In this document: positions 24,601 through 36,715 of the stretch, in pieces
How positions within the stretch are numbered: position 1 is the first letter of the stretch
How the letters are laid out: each line of letters begins with the position of its first letter
Source of the DNA: Papilionanthe hookeriana x Papilionanthe teres
Lineage: Eukaryota; Streptophyta; Magnoliopsida; Asparagales; Orchidaceae
NCBI GenBank assembly: GCA_022702705.1
Contig: CM040423.1
Coordinates: 116,307,738-116,371,737, forward strand
Direction of reading: 5' to 3'
Length of the DNA stretch: 64,000 nt
The notes under the pieces: model-generated
Databases searched by the model: none
What the model saw: only the letters and a program-made list of their open reading frames with translations
Told to the model about the DNA's origin: nothing
Program-made: the position numbers and the translations under genes

Positions 24601-26269
24601 AAAACTCTCGATAATAATCAATAATTCTGCTCTCAAGGATTTCATAGTTTAAGTTTTCAAGGATTGAATTTTGGAATTTCAATAGGGAATGGATCGAGTT
24701 TGGAACATTTTGTTTTGGGAATCCAAAGGAAGAAAAGTAGGAGAAATCACAGATTCGAAGTGAACTCCGGTAATTTCCCGACTATCCTATTGTTTGGCTT
24801 GGATTTAGGAAAGTCCTATTGTTTGTTTAATGTTTTGATCTTGCCAATTTTAATTAATTAGGGCTTATATTTGTATGATAAAATCAAACAAATAGCCTCG
24901 AAGATGCGAGGATTTATTGTCGTACCGGACGACTACCTCGGAATCCTAAGACCGGTTAGGACTTAATTTGCAATGCAAATGCCTAACGAAGAGTTGAGGA
25001 TTTATGTTGCACTAGGCAAACTACCTCGAAGTCCTATGGCTTGGTTATTTAATTCTAAGAAAGCTTTGCTGATGTAGATTCAAGTTTTGCTGATGACGAT
25101 GGCCATGCTGCCCACCACGCTCCGAGCTCCTTGTTGTTGCAGAGGTTTTAGTTTTAGAAATCATAAATCAGGAGATGAGAAAAGTGTTTTGGTTTAGAGA
25201 AGTCTTAATTTCCAAGTGTTTCTTATGTTTTAATTAAAACAAATCTTAAAGTTGATTATAACGACACCGGTTAAGATCCCACGGTTCCATCCTTCCGGCA
25301 TCATTATTTTTATCGGATTCACTTAGTCCAGATGAATTTGCTAAACTCAACTGAATGAGTTCCACACTTTCATTTAGACCGTGGAAATCCCGTTAGCAAC
25401 ACGTAGGTTACATCATCCGAGGTATTCCCGATCATCCAACGGGACGTTTTAATTTAGTTGCAATTGTAGTTTTGTGTTCGTTTGTGATTAAATTTTGAGT
25501 TGTTTTATATTTTGAAATGTTGTGGCGGTGAATTTTATCTTGCAATGACTTTTAATTTAGTTTTGGTTTCAGTTTTAGGGACTATCCTAAAGGTGTGAGT
25601 TTTCATGCAACAGTTGTTTTATCATGCAAGAAAAGTAAAGTGCATTTGCAATAAAGTAAATTGCAAGAAAATAAATTGCAATAAAATAAAAGCGTACCTG
25701 GAGGGTCTTCCCGTCATTCCAAGCCGCACTTAAAACATAATTAGAATATTTAAGCAAGTTCCTAGGTAAAGCTAAGGTAAGGGTTTTGGTTTTCTACCAA
25801 ATTCCTAATCCTATAGCTAGTCATTTCCTATGACGTCTAGGTTCTTTGTGTTTTTGTTTGAAGACGATTTTCTTCATCAAAGAATAATTAAATTCAATTG
25901 TTCTTATAAATGTCCTATCATATCGAGGAAGTGCTTAAGAAGAATCTTAAACATCTTTTCAATATTTCTAGGATTGTTTTAAGTCCAAATGAATTTAATT
26001 ATACAAATGAATTAATCGTCCGGAATTCAAGTTTTGTTGTTATCTTGCTTCAAGTGAACTAGGACATTTGAATATCCTATGAGGGAAGTAACATTTCATT
26101 TAATGTTCTACTTAGGAGTTATAATAACCAAAGCTTTCAAGGGTAAATTAGTATTCAAATGATTTGTGATTTAGTTTAATTTCCATTAATGGGTTTAAAT
26201 TTGGAATAGTGTTCAAGTTATTTTAGATTTATTTTGAATTCTTTATGTCTTTGGTAATGTTATATTTAA

Positions 26270-26632
26270 TTCAACTTAATTTAATTTAATTTAATTTAAT
26301 TGAGTTTTAATTTAATTTAATTCAATTTAATTTAATTTAATTTGATTTGATGTTTAATCAATATGATTTGATTTAATTTTAATTTAATTTGATTTAATTT
26401 AATTTAATTTGATTTAATTTAATTTAATTATTCAATTTAATTTAATTTAATTTAATTTGATTGTTTAATTTAATTTAATTTGATTTAATTTAATTTAATT
26501 ATTTAATTTAATTTAATTTAATTTTAATTTAATTTAATTTATTTTAATTTAATTTTAATTTAATTTAATTTAATTTAATTTAATTTATTTAATTTAATTT
26601 AATTTAATTTAATTTAATTTTTAATTTTAATT
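26270..26632. repeat. (AATTT)n microsatellite in BIG2
   Basis: About 360 bp of near-pure aattt/taatt pentamers with occasional gattt variants, about twice the length of the BIG1 array. Confidence 0.85.
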
Positions 26633-28399
26633 GAAATTTTTAAAAGAGTTTAATAATTAAGTCTTTTAATATTTTAAATTTGAGTTATCATTTTAATTAA
26701 GAATTGAATATTAATGAGATAATTAATTTAGGGATTTTTAAATTAAAGAATAAATTTCTTCCTAATAATATCCCTATTTTAATAATTCCAATTTTGTTAT
26801 TTTTCCAAATTTAATCCATTATTTAATTAAAGTTTAATCATTTTAAAATTGTTTAATGGGTTTCTACCCTTTAATTATTTAAATTTCAATCATCCAAATC
26901 AGATTAGGATCAAATATTTTACTTGTTAATTTTTTATTAAACCTAAAGTTTTAATTAAGGATTAAAAATTTTAATTACCATTTTACCCTTTAAGCTTAAT
27001 AATTTCATAACTCACTAAATTGAACTCAAATGAACTTGAAATTTTTATGTGACTTCACTCATATGTCAATAAAGACATGAGAGGAGAAAATGTGATTTTT
27101 CTGTATTTAATTTATTTATATAATTATTTTTGGTAGAAAATAGAGATTTTCAAGGAAAATTTAATAACATGACCAAGGGAAAGTTTCTGTCCTTAAGAAA
27201 ATTAGGGGACATTTCTAATGACCAGAGGACCACTTGGATCAATTTTGGTGATTTTTTGAGTTATATTATTTTTATTATAATTATTTTAAGTTTTGGAGTG
27301 TTAATTAATTTAAAAATAAAATAAATGTTGAAAAATGAATTTTATATTTTTAAAAATTCTCTCTGATATCAAGGAAACCAGAGAAGCAAATTTTGCAATT
27401 TTTTTGATTTTTCTATGATTTATTATAATTATTTTAGTGAAAATGCTAGAAAATACATTTTTTTATTTTAAAATTACCTTAAAGCTTTAAAATTTAATAT
27501 CTCACTAAATAGACCTAAGAAAAATGTGGGATTTGTTCCTATGTGATTAAAGTTCAAAATGTGACATTTTGGTGAATTTTATTATTTTTGTGATTTTTAT
27601 TATTTTTTAATTATTAAAAATATTAAAATATTATTAAAAATGAACTTTTTTAGAAAATTGAAATTTTAATTTTCTTAGGTTCCCCTGATATTAGAGAGGC
27701 TCCAAAATCAATTTGGTGAATTTTTGAAAGGTATTTTAAAAGTTATGAATTTTTAAAGTTTAAAATGGCTAAGTGGCTTAATCCACCCAATTAGTGGGGC
27801 TAACCAAGTCCAATTGACCTCAAATTTTTATGGTGGATTCCTCTGATCCTAAAGGTCAGTGGAGAATTGATTTCAAGTCAATTTGATGGATGGTTAACTT
27901 TAATTAATTAAAGACCTATTTTGGGTGTTTAAGCCAATTAGGGTTGCTTTAAATGAACTAAGTCAAAACCTATTTTTCCTAGGGTTCTCTGGTCATAAGC
28001 AACATCACCAAATTTTTCTAGAATTTATTTCAAAACATGCTATTTATTGGAATTAAAATATTCAAAACAGTAACCTGAACTTGAAAAATCAATAACTTTT
28101 TATAGGGATGGCCTCTGACTTTGGAAAATTCAGGGAATGTTCCCAAATTCAGAGGCTTCAAAAGTCCTATGGTCTCATGCCATGGTGAATTGTATGCATG
28201 CATGGAGAATTAAAATAATGCAGAGAGTAAATAAATTATAAAAAATAAAATACTTGATGAAATTAAATGATTTCTTTTCCACATTATTCTCCTCTCGTTC
28301 ACCGAGCAAGAGGGTATTTTTATTTTATTTTTATGATTTTCCTACACGGAGATATGAATTTTTGAAGTTTAGGGAATTAAATAAATAAGAAAATACCCT

Positions 28400-29420
28400 A
28401 ATTTTCTATTTATCCACGCGGCGCCAGTGCATCCTCGGCAGCTCCGAAAGGCCACGCGGCGCACTCCCATTCGACGCCGCCACTTGAGTCAGCAGCCCGG
28501 GCCCCGCGGTTCTCGCACCGTTTCCTGGTCCGACGCCATCTGAGCCGTTTGTCCACGCGTGTATTGAATGGACGGCATCCGTTCATCGTCCCCAAGTGTT
28601 CTCACCCGAGAGCCGTCCACACTAAATCCCTAAGATCTCACTCGATTCTCAATGGATTTTTATGTTCTTATACTCTATGGATTCGTCTTGAAGAGACGAA
28701 CACATCTATACGGTTAACATGCATTGAAACTAAGGCATTTGAAATAGAGATTCTCCGGAAGCTCGGGATGAAGAATTAGCTCATACCTTGGCTCGGAGAA
28801 GTGTGGCTTCAATCCGAGAGTTGTTGCACCTTCGATTGTATCCCGGCGAAGCTCCAGCATGAAGTCTCCCGGTCCAGTGAATTGTCCGGATATGATTTCG
28901 ACCAAGCCCGATCACAAAGCTTGGAGGCCGGAGCAACCGGGTGGCCTCGGAGATGGGGCTTTTGCTGGTGGACACCTTCCTTGGTCCAGTGAAGGTGTAG
29001 AGCCAATCAATTTGAAAATTGGCTCACTGTGGAGAAGTGTCCTGGTTTTGGGTGGAATTTCAACTCTGAAATCGAGCTTACAGAGGAGAAATGGCAGGGG
29101 GATTTCACTGGGGATCAAGTGCTCTAAGAGTGGAGAAGGGTCTGGAACAATTTTGGCAGAGTTTTGGCAAGGTTTGTGCTTAGCGCCTCCTCATGGCCGA
29201 GAGGGGTGGAGTTTAAATAGGAGAGGGTGGAGGGCCTCCCAGGGGGAGTTGAGGCATGGGATCAGCTGCTCTAGTGAGGAGAAGAACAGCCATGGTGACC
29301 ACTAGGCATGGGGCAGCTCAGCAAGTGAGAATTTCAATGTTGGCTCACATGTGAGCTCTCGGCCATGGTGTTTTCCGGCGGCTGGGTGGCCGGCCGGCCG
29401 GAAATGGTCACCATCTTGGT
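28400..29420. other. GC-rich promoter-downstream segment of BIG2
   Basis: Markedly more GC- and CpG-rich than its surroundings. It lies around and downstream of the TATA box in element orientation and is matched by about 42340-42972 in BIG3. Several overlapping ORFs on both strands (for example 28859-29305) result from the low stop-codon density; they are not kept in BIG3 and are not called. Confidence 0.55.
29211..29220 (-). promoter_or_regulatory. BIG2 TATA box
   Basis: Minus-strand CTATTTAAAC in a GC-rich context, identical to 42558-42567 in BIG3. It sits 2.2-2.4 kb from the element start in both, which sets the orientation. Confidence 0.5.
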
Positions 29421-29599
29421 CAGGTGGGTCAGGGCTGGGGTTTAGTGTAGGCAATTGGCAAATGCCATGTGTAAAGTGGTTGAATCAAAGTAGAATGGGG
29501 CATGGCTAGTTTTGAGTCTAAATGGGTCAATCCACCCATTTGGGCTTGGTGCACCACCCAAGGCCTGGTTTTGGCTGAGGGAAAAGTGATTTGGCTCAG

Positions 29600-30960
29600 C
29601 ATAATCAGTAGGGTCAAGTCACCATCCAAGCACAATTAGGCTTAAGCATGGTTTAGTGGAATCATGGAAGTGGTTAATCACCTTTAGGAATTAAGGAAAG
29701 AGCCTCCTCCTTTTGCCCAAAATGGCATGGTGACATGTAAAGAGGCTCTCATGGCTTGCATATGGCTTGTGCATGGCTCCATGGCTCCATTTGGCTTGGG
29801 AAAAGGTTTGGTCAATTTCATAAAAAAGGATTTTAAGGATTTTGGATAATTTGGTGGAAATTTGGATGAAGCTTCATTTAGAATTATTTGATGATTGGTT
29901 TAGGACTTAGGGATGATTTTAATTGAAAATATGATGAGGGGAAATGTCATATGGGCTTTGGAATAATTTTTGGGGTTTTGGATTTGGTGGAAGTGGGCTT
30001 TTAAAATGGTTTAAGGAATGGGCCTTTTAAGTTTTGAAAATGAATTTATGGATGGGAATTTTGTAAAGAGGTTGGGCCAAATAATTGTTGGGTTTAGCTC
30101 ATGGATGTGTCATGAGTGACTTGAAGCAAATTGGGGGTGATTTGGATTTGAATTGGGTTGAATTTGGGTTAGGTTTGAGTTTAGGTCAAAAATGGGCCTT
30201 TTAACCTTGGGTTGAGTTTGAGTGGGACTTGGGTCTAAATTTTGGGCAGATCATGTTAGTGTTTTGTTTGTGGGAATGTTAAGGAAGATTTAGAAAAGAT
30301 TTGGGGTTAATTGGAATTGAATTGGGTGAGTTTGGGTTAGGTTTAGGTCATGGGTCCAAATTGGGCTTTAAGGCCAAAAGTGAGATTGGATCCAAATGTC
30401 AATCAAATTGTGCTTGGATTTGGTTTAGATTGGTATTGGGGATGTTGAATTGAAGTTTAGAATTGAATTGGACCAAAATTGGGGTCAATTGGGTAGGTTT
30501 GGTTTGACATTGGGTTCACTTAGGGTTAAAATGGGTCAAATTGGGGGTTTTAACAAAAGTAGGGTAAATTGACAAAATTGGCCCATGGTGTAGTTGGACA
30601 AAATGAAATTGGAAATATTTGGGATTTTCTGGAATTTTCTGGGAATTTTCTGAATTTTTGGATTTTTGGGTCAAGAGGGGTATTTTGGGTATTTGGAGGG
30701 TACTGGGAGGTTTTCTTGGAATTTTTGGTATTTTTGGGTATGGATGATCAATTTAAGTGATGTGGAAATGTTTGGGATTGATTTTGGAGAATTTTGGGTA
30801 ATTTGGAAATTTTGAGAAATTTGGGTAATTTCAAGAGTTTTGGGTAGGCTAAGCGGGTGTAGGGTCCTGGGGGTCAAAAATTGAAAATTTGAGAAATTGA
30901 AGATTGGGTGAATTTAAGTGGAATGAAATCATTTTGGTTGAGACATGAAGCCATATCAAG
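29600..30960. repeat. G/T-rich low-complexity region of BIG2
   Basis: Long run of TTGGG, TTTGGG and AATTGGG words on the plus strand (C/A-rich in element orientation), matched by 40660-42130 in BIG3. It forms most of the presumed U3. No coding potential. Confidence 0.65.
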
Positions 30961-31447
30961 CCTACATGAGCCATGAAGGGACTCATTTGAGGCATTCACT
31001 ATGTTGTTCCTAACCCTCTTGCCCAAGGGCTTAGGGGTTAAGGACCATCCATGTGAATCACCTACACGAGTCGGAGGTCAAGTTGGGTATGGGTGTGGTT
31101 TTAGGAGGTATGTGGAAGTGTAGTGTGTAGGTGTAGTGTATAAATGTAGTGTGTGTGTAAGCCGGCCCCTTCACTGCACTGTGCCACCCGTAGGCGCTCC
31201 TAAGGCGAAAGAGTCCTATAGGAACTCATCCTTTAAACTTCCACATTTCGATTTCAACCCTCTAGGTGATTAGGGGTCTACGATCAAGTTTGTGGAGTTT
31301 GCAGGGAGTTAAGAAGTGGTTTGAATTTCTAAAAGGTGGGTCCCAATTCTAGTCCTCTAAGATAGTCAAAGGAAAAAGCCTAAGGCTAGATCCTAAGCAC
31401 TAAAAAGAAGAAGAGAAGACCTCATCAAAAATGAGGTCAACAGGCCC

Positions 31448-32272
31448 TAATGAACTTTCCTCACTTACAGAAGTAAATTGAGGTTGATTCATTCCAAATT
31501 GGTCCAACTTCCTTGATATTGCAGCAATCTTAGATGCAAGAAATGAAATCGTATCCGTATGATGAATACTAGCTACATTTTTATGATTTACCCTTGTAGA
31601 GGGCCATTGAAATTCATTTGTAGCCATTTCTTCAATTAATGCATATGGCTCATCAAATGATTTTGACATTAATGATCCACCAGTGGTAGCATCAATTATA
31701 AACATAAGGGATCCTACTAACCCATTATAAAAAGTTTGAATGATTAACCAATCGGGCAGAGCACGGTGTGGACACTTTCTTAGGAGTTCCTTAAATCTTT
31801 CCCAAGCTTCGTATATTGATTCTTCTTCATACTGAAAAAATGAGATAATATCGTTTCTAAGTTTAGTAGTCCTTGAAGGTGGAAAATACTTAGCTAAGAA
31901 TTTCTGAGTTAACTCCTCCCAATTTTTAATAGAGCCAGGTGCTAATGAGTATAACCACATTTTATCCTTATCCCTTAGTGAGAAAGGAAAAAGCCTTAGT
32001 CTAACAGCATCGTCTGACATACCGTTATAACAAAATGTAGCACAAAGTTCTAGAAAATTTGATAAGTGTAAATAGGGATCCTCCGAAGGAGTTCCCCCAA
32101 CCGATTGCTCCGCATCGCTTGGATAATCTCGTGATTTATTTCAAATGAGTCAGCATCTACGACGTGGTTTTGTATACTTCGAGTGAATTTCATCTGTCGT
32201 AGGATTTTTGTAATCCCTCAATGAAGTATGATGATTGCCTAAGTTATTATCTTGAAAGTTTTCCATCTCCAT
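31448..32272 (-). pseudogene. AthF gag, N-terminal part, broken
   Basis: 5' part of AthF gag, from a candidate start at 32272 (MEMENFQ; the same start sequence is in AthE) to the BIG2 insertion. The core at 31448-32020 is open and has the family's FPFSLRDK, LTQKFLAKYFPPSRT and KELLRKCPHRALPDW segments. The N-terminal 80 codons contain a frameshift and stops (about 32150-32200). It would assemble the capsid. The open run continues into BIG2 sequence by chance, to 31400. Confidence 0.8.
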
Positions 32273-32608
32273 TTCTAGTTTTTCGAGTCCTTTCTGTATT
32301 TTTTTTTCAAACTCGGGATCAGAAGGCAGAAGTCCTGCAGATCCTTTGTTTCACATACATAACACAACAAACAATACATTAACAAATATATAAATTAAAT
32401 GAAAAATATATTCAACACAACAAAACATTTTCACGAACACCATATTTTTCACACGAACAATTTTAATAAATTTCTTTTCATTTTTTTTCACAACACTTTT
32501 TTGTATAAATATAATTTTCACACCAAAATAGTTTTTACGATATTACAGTTTTCCAAGTCTAAGCCTAATTACTTCAACTAAAATTCTCCTAAAGTTCTTA
32601 CCGAAGCT

Positions 32609-32626
32609 TCCCCGGCAATAGCGCCA
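32609..32626 (-). promoter_or_regulatory. AthF primer-binding site (tRNA-Asp)
   Basis: Minus-strand TGGCGCTATTGCCGGGGA; differs from the tRNA-Asp complement at two adjacent positions, CC changed to TA. Confidence 0.85.
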
Positions 32627-32632
32627 AAAACT

Positions 32633-34602
32633 TGACCCGACCCGCAATTACGTAGTAAATTAACTTCCAATAGATGGCAACAAACTTGACTCGATTTATA
32701 AATAGCGGCTAGTGTGCAAAATCTTAAATGATATAAAAATTAGAAAATATTTTACACACTAGGGGTACTACGCAAGTTTACGTATCGCTTCAAGTAATAT
32801 AGAGTTTTCTTTAATAACCCCAGTATCGATCCCATGAGGAAGTGAAGTAAGAGGTCTTTAGTCAAATTTTAGTCTACTACTAATAGTCCTTAGTTTGGAA
32901 TGTCGATTAAAATTGTGTTTTATCTAGCAACTACTCCTAAATACAAGAGTTAAATGTAATAGTAACTATAACTAAATGCAAATAATAATTCTAAAGATAA
33001 CCTTTTTTGGATGAGTTGGTTTGGAGAATTTTGAGATATTAAAAACTACTATTTTTATGTAATGAAATAGATAATGTATAGGAATGAGATGCATTTAATA
33101 TTGTATGTGCCAAATAGGAGCAATACTATTATTTACCCTTTGGTCTAGGCATAAAGAACATTGACTAATCCTATGCTTGGTTACTGAATCCGTGGCTAGG
33201 CTGGGAGGATACCGGCTCTCACATTGGAGCTGCCATGTTCCCCTCGCCCGAGGGCTAACATCTCTGCTTCAACACCCAAATGATAGGACATAATTAAGGA
33301 TTTTAGTCTGTCACTCTAAAATCTCCAATTCTATGCCCGATTAATATTATTTTCCTATTTATTTGCATTCAATTCCCATGAACTTCACCATCCATGAAAT
33401 TTGAATACGGTTCCACTTTGTTGAGAATTACATATGCCCTTTCGGGACTTAACGTAATTAAAATGAATTTTAACACTACAATGGGCCCTTTTTACAATGT
33501 AAATGAAGTACAAGTAAAAACCATCACATTTATAATTAAAACATCTTTTTAGCAACCATCACAATATCCTAATCATGAATCCTACTCATTGCAGAAGAAA
33601 AGTAAAATGAAAAGAATGACATAATCTTCTCATGCCACTATTTCCAAAGAAGAAGAAAGAGTAAGAGAGATGCATCACAAAGCACAAAAAAACACAACGG
33701 AAATTTTATTAAACCAAAGCAAATCCACTAGGTAATTGTTTACAAAATTATAAGATAATGAAGAACAATACTTAGTTTTTTCCCCTTGAAAGAAAGACAA
33801 AGTTCTCTCCCACAAAATCTCCTAGCGATCCATGCAATGCTAGCGAAATCACTTACAAATTCTCTCAAAATCTCCTCTCCAATCTCTCCAACAGGGTAGA
33901 AATCTACATTTGTACTCCTATTCTAAAATCCCTAAACATTCTCCAAGTTTTTTTCCCACTTTTTTTCTCTATTTCTCTAAAATTCTTTACTTTTCTAACA
34001 TATATTCGCCATTTTAAAGAGTATGGACGAAGTTTGAAGAGTTTCCATAAGCACCCCTTCAAAAAAGCGTCTAAATACATTAAATTTCGGCCCAAAATCG
34101 CCAAAAGTCTGTCTAGAACCTTCCTGAGCGCTGTCGGCGGGTTCGAGCTTGCTGTCGGGTAGCTTTTCGGCCATATTTCGGTAGTCTCGGAAAAATCTCG
34201 CCGTCGGCTAGCAGACTTCTGTGCAGCTCCATCGTTTCGCTCTGTTTGGCTCCGTTTTAGCTCCGATTAGCCCCGTTCCAGTTGCGTTGCATTCGTAACT
34301 GATAGTCCTACAAAATAAACTTAAAAACAACATTTCTTTAAAGTGTAATCTCATTCAAAAATATGCAAGAAATGTAAAAGAGATTAAGCATCAAAAGACT
34401 TATCGAAAGGTGTCAGGGCAGAATTTCTTTTCTTGCTCGTTTTTGCTCCAAATTTCACCGTTTTTGCTTCTTTTTTCTTCAATCACCATTTCTTGTACCT
34501 AAAACAAAAAAAAAACATACCAAATATCTTCCTTTAAAGTGTAATATCATAAAAAATGAGTAAAATAATATAACAAAAAGCGTATATATTTTAGGCGTGT
34601 CA
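32633..34602 (-). repeat. AthF 5' LTR
   Basis: TGACCCGACC... to ...GCGTGTCA, 1970 bp, next to the PBS and followed by the target duplication. Palindrome array at 34129-34207. The part from 32986 on is duplicated at 35094-36710. Confidence 0.9.
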
Positions 34603-34607
34603 CAATA

Positions 34608-35093
34608 CTACTTCTTCCATAGACATCTTCTTATCCTAAAATTGTTGATCATTGTTAGAGTCCGGTGGATATGATGGTCTATAGTTTGTGTTCCCCTGAT
34701 TATTGCAACTTTCATTACAATTTGCATGATTATTTTCCCATTGTTGGTTTCCACCATCAGTAGTATGATTCCAAATAAATTTAGGATGGTTCTCCCAACA
34801 TGGGTTGTAAAAGTTAGAATGTGGGTTGTTTATGATAGTTAAAGCATCATATGATAAGTTAGAATCAATCATATGCCCTAATGAACTTTCCTCACTTACA
34901 GGAGTAAATTGAGGTTGGTTCATTCCAAATTGGTCCAACTTCCTTGGTATTGCTGCAATCTGAGATGCAAAAATTGAAATCGCATTTGTATCATGAACAC
35001 TAGCTACATTTTTATGATTTACCCTTGTAGAGGGCCATTGAAATTAATTTGTAGCCATTTTTTCAATTAACTCATACGCTTCATCAAATTATC
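34608..35093 (-). pseudogene. AthE gag fragment in duplication unit 1
   Basis: Middle part of AthE gag between AthF and the duplication break, with a 100-codon open stretch (34636-34938) holding MDQFGMNQPQF and the Asn/Pro-rich NPHSNFYNP region. It is present again at 36716-37201. Broken at both ends by rearrangement and by a TAA in NxFQWP. Confidence 0.75.
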
Positions 35094-36710
35094 TAATTCT
35101 AAAGATAACCTTTTTTGGATGAGTTGGTTTGGAGAATTTTGAGATATTAAAAACTACTATTCTTATGTAATGAAATAGATAATGTATAAGAATGAGATGC
35201 ATTTAATATTGTATGTGCCAAATAGGAGCAATACTATTATTTACCCTTTGGTCTGTGCATAAAGAACATCGACTAATCCTATGCTTCAGTTACCGAATCC
35301 GTGGCTAGCCTGGAGGATACCGGCTCTCGCATTGGAGCCGCTATGTTCCCTCGCCCGAGGGCTAACATCTCTCGCTTCAACACCCAAATGATAGGACATA
35401 ATTAAGGATTTTAGTCTGTCACTCTAAAATCTCCAATTCTATGCCCGATTAATATTATTTTCCTATTTATTTGCATTCAATTCCCATAAACTTCACCATC
35501 CATGAAATTTGAATACAGTTCCACTTTGTTGAGAATTACATATGCCCTTTCGGGACTTAACGTAATTAAAATGAATTTTAACACTACAATGGGGCATTTT
35601 TACAATGTAAATGAAGTACAAGTAAAAACCATCACATTTATAATTAAAACATCTTTTTAGCAACCATCACAATATCCTAATCATGAATCCTACTCATTGC
35701 AGAAGAAAAGTAAAATGAAAAGAATGACATAATCTTCTCATGCCACTATTTCCAAAGAAGAAGAAAGAGTAAGAGAGATGCATCACAAAGCACAAAAAAA
35801 CACAACGGAAACTTCATTAAACCAAAGCAAATCCACTAGGTAATTGTTTACAAAATTATAAGATAATGAAGAACAATACTTAGTTTTTTCCCCTTGAAAG
35901 AAAGACAAAGTTCTCTCCCACAAAGTCTCCTAGCGATCCATGCAATGCTAGCGAAATCACTTACAAATTCTCTCAAAATCTCCTCTCCAATCTCTCCAAT
36001 AGGGTAGAAATCTACATTTGTACTCCTATTCTAAAATCCCTAAACATTCTCCAAGTTTTTTTCCCACTTTTTTTCTCTATTTCTCTAAAATTCTTTACTT
36101 TTCTAACATATATTCGCCATTTTAAAGAGTATGGACGAAGTTTGAAGAGTTTCCATAAGCACCCCTTCAAAAAAGCGTCTAAATACATTAAATTTCGGCC
36201 CAAAATCGCCAAAAGTCTGTCTAGAACCTTCCTGAGCGCTGTCGGCGGGTTCGAGCTTGCTGTCGGGTAGCTTTTCGGCCATATTTCGGTAGTCTCGGAA
36301 AAATCTCGCCGTCGGCTAGCAGACTTCTGTGCAGCTCCATCGTTTCGCTCTGTTTGGCTCCGTTTTAGCTCCGATTAGCCCCGTTTCAGTTGCGTTGCAT
36401 TCAGTAATCGATAGTCCTACAAAATAAACTTAAAAACAACATTTCTTTAAAGTGTAATCTCATTCAAAAATATGCAAGAAATGTAAAAGAGATTAAGCAT
36501 CAAAAGACTTATCGAAAGGTGTCAGGGCAGAATTTCATTTCTTGCTCGTTTTTGCTCCAAATTTCACCATTTTTGCTTCCTTTTTCTTCAATCACCATTT
36601 CTTGTACCTAGAACAAAAAAAAACATAACAAATATCTTCCTTTAAAGTGTAATATCATAAAAAATGAGTAAAATAATATAGCAAAAAGCGTATATATTTT
36701 AGGCGTGTCA
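35094..36710 (-). repeat. Second copy of most of the AthF 5' LTR
   Basis: Duplicate of 32986-34602, ending in GCGTGTCA before caata. It starts inside the LTR and has no PBS, so it is not an independent insertion. Palindrome array copy at 36236-36320. Confidence 0.85.
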
Positions 36711-36715
36711 CAATA

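Larger units (their letters stand above)
24160..31442 (-). mobile_element. BIG2: complete giant-LTR-like element in AthF gag
   Basis: A 7283-bp element with perfect 5-bp target duplication ggccc (24155-24159 and 31443-31447) and TG...CA ends; removing it restores the gag frame order seen at 34870. In minus-strand orientation it starts TGTTGACC with a terminal hairpin, has 2.2 kb of A/C-rich sequence, a TATA box (29211-29220), a GC-rich stretch (28400-29420), then AT-rich sequence with a microsatellite and hairpins near the end. I find no internal pair of LTRs, PBS, PPT or protein domain. This fits a solo LTR of exceptional length; a noncoding LARD-like unit is the alternative. Confidence 0.8.
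17995..34602 (-). mobile_element. AthF: non-autonomous Athila-like element nested in AthE
   Basis: Complete nested element with both LTRs (17995-19938 and 32633-34602) and a perfect 5-bp target duplication caata (17990-17994 and 34603-34607) inside AthE gag. Same build as AthE: PPT, 3' noncoding region, gag-protease-extra-domain frame, tRNA-Asp PBS, no RT or integrase. BIG2 (24160-31442) interrupts its gag; without BIG2 and its duplicated ggccc the element would be about 9.3 kb. Confidence 0.9.

Noticed and set aside
28859..29305. 148-codon ORF in the GC-rich part of BIG2
   Set aside because: It is antisense to the presumed BIG transcript, overlaps several other ORFs on both strands, is not kept at the equivalent place in BIG3 (42480-42972) and has no recognisable domain; low stop density in GC-rich DNA explains it.
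24160..31442. BIG as a Helitron or DNA transposon
   Set aside because: Perfect 5-bp target duplications and TG...CA ends fit retroviral-type integration; there is no TC...CTRR end with AT target and no long terminal inverted repeat.
33904..36212. Two identical 66-codon ORFs (33904-34104 and 36012-36212)
   Set aside because: They are the same minus-strand LTR segment in the two units of the 2108-bp duplication, not genes.
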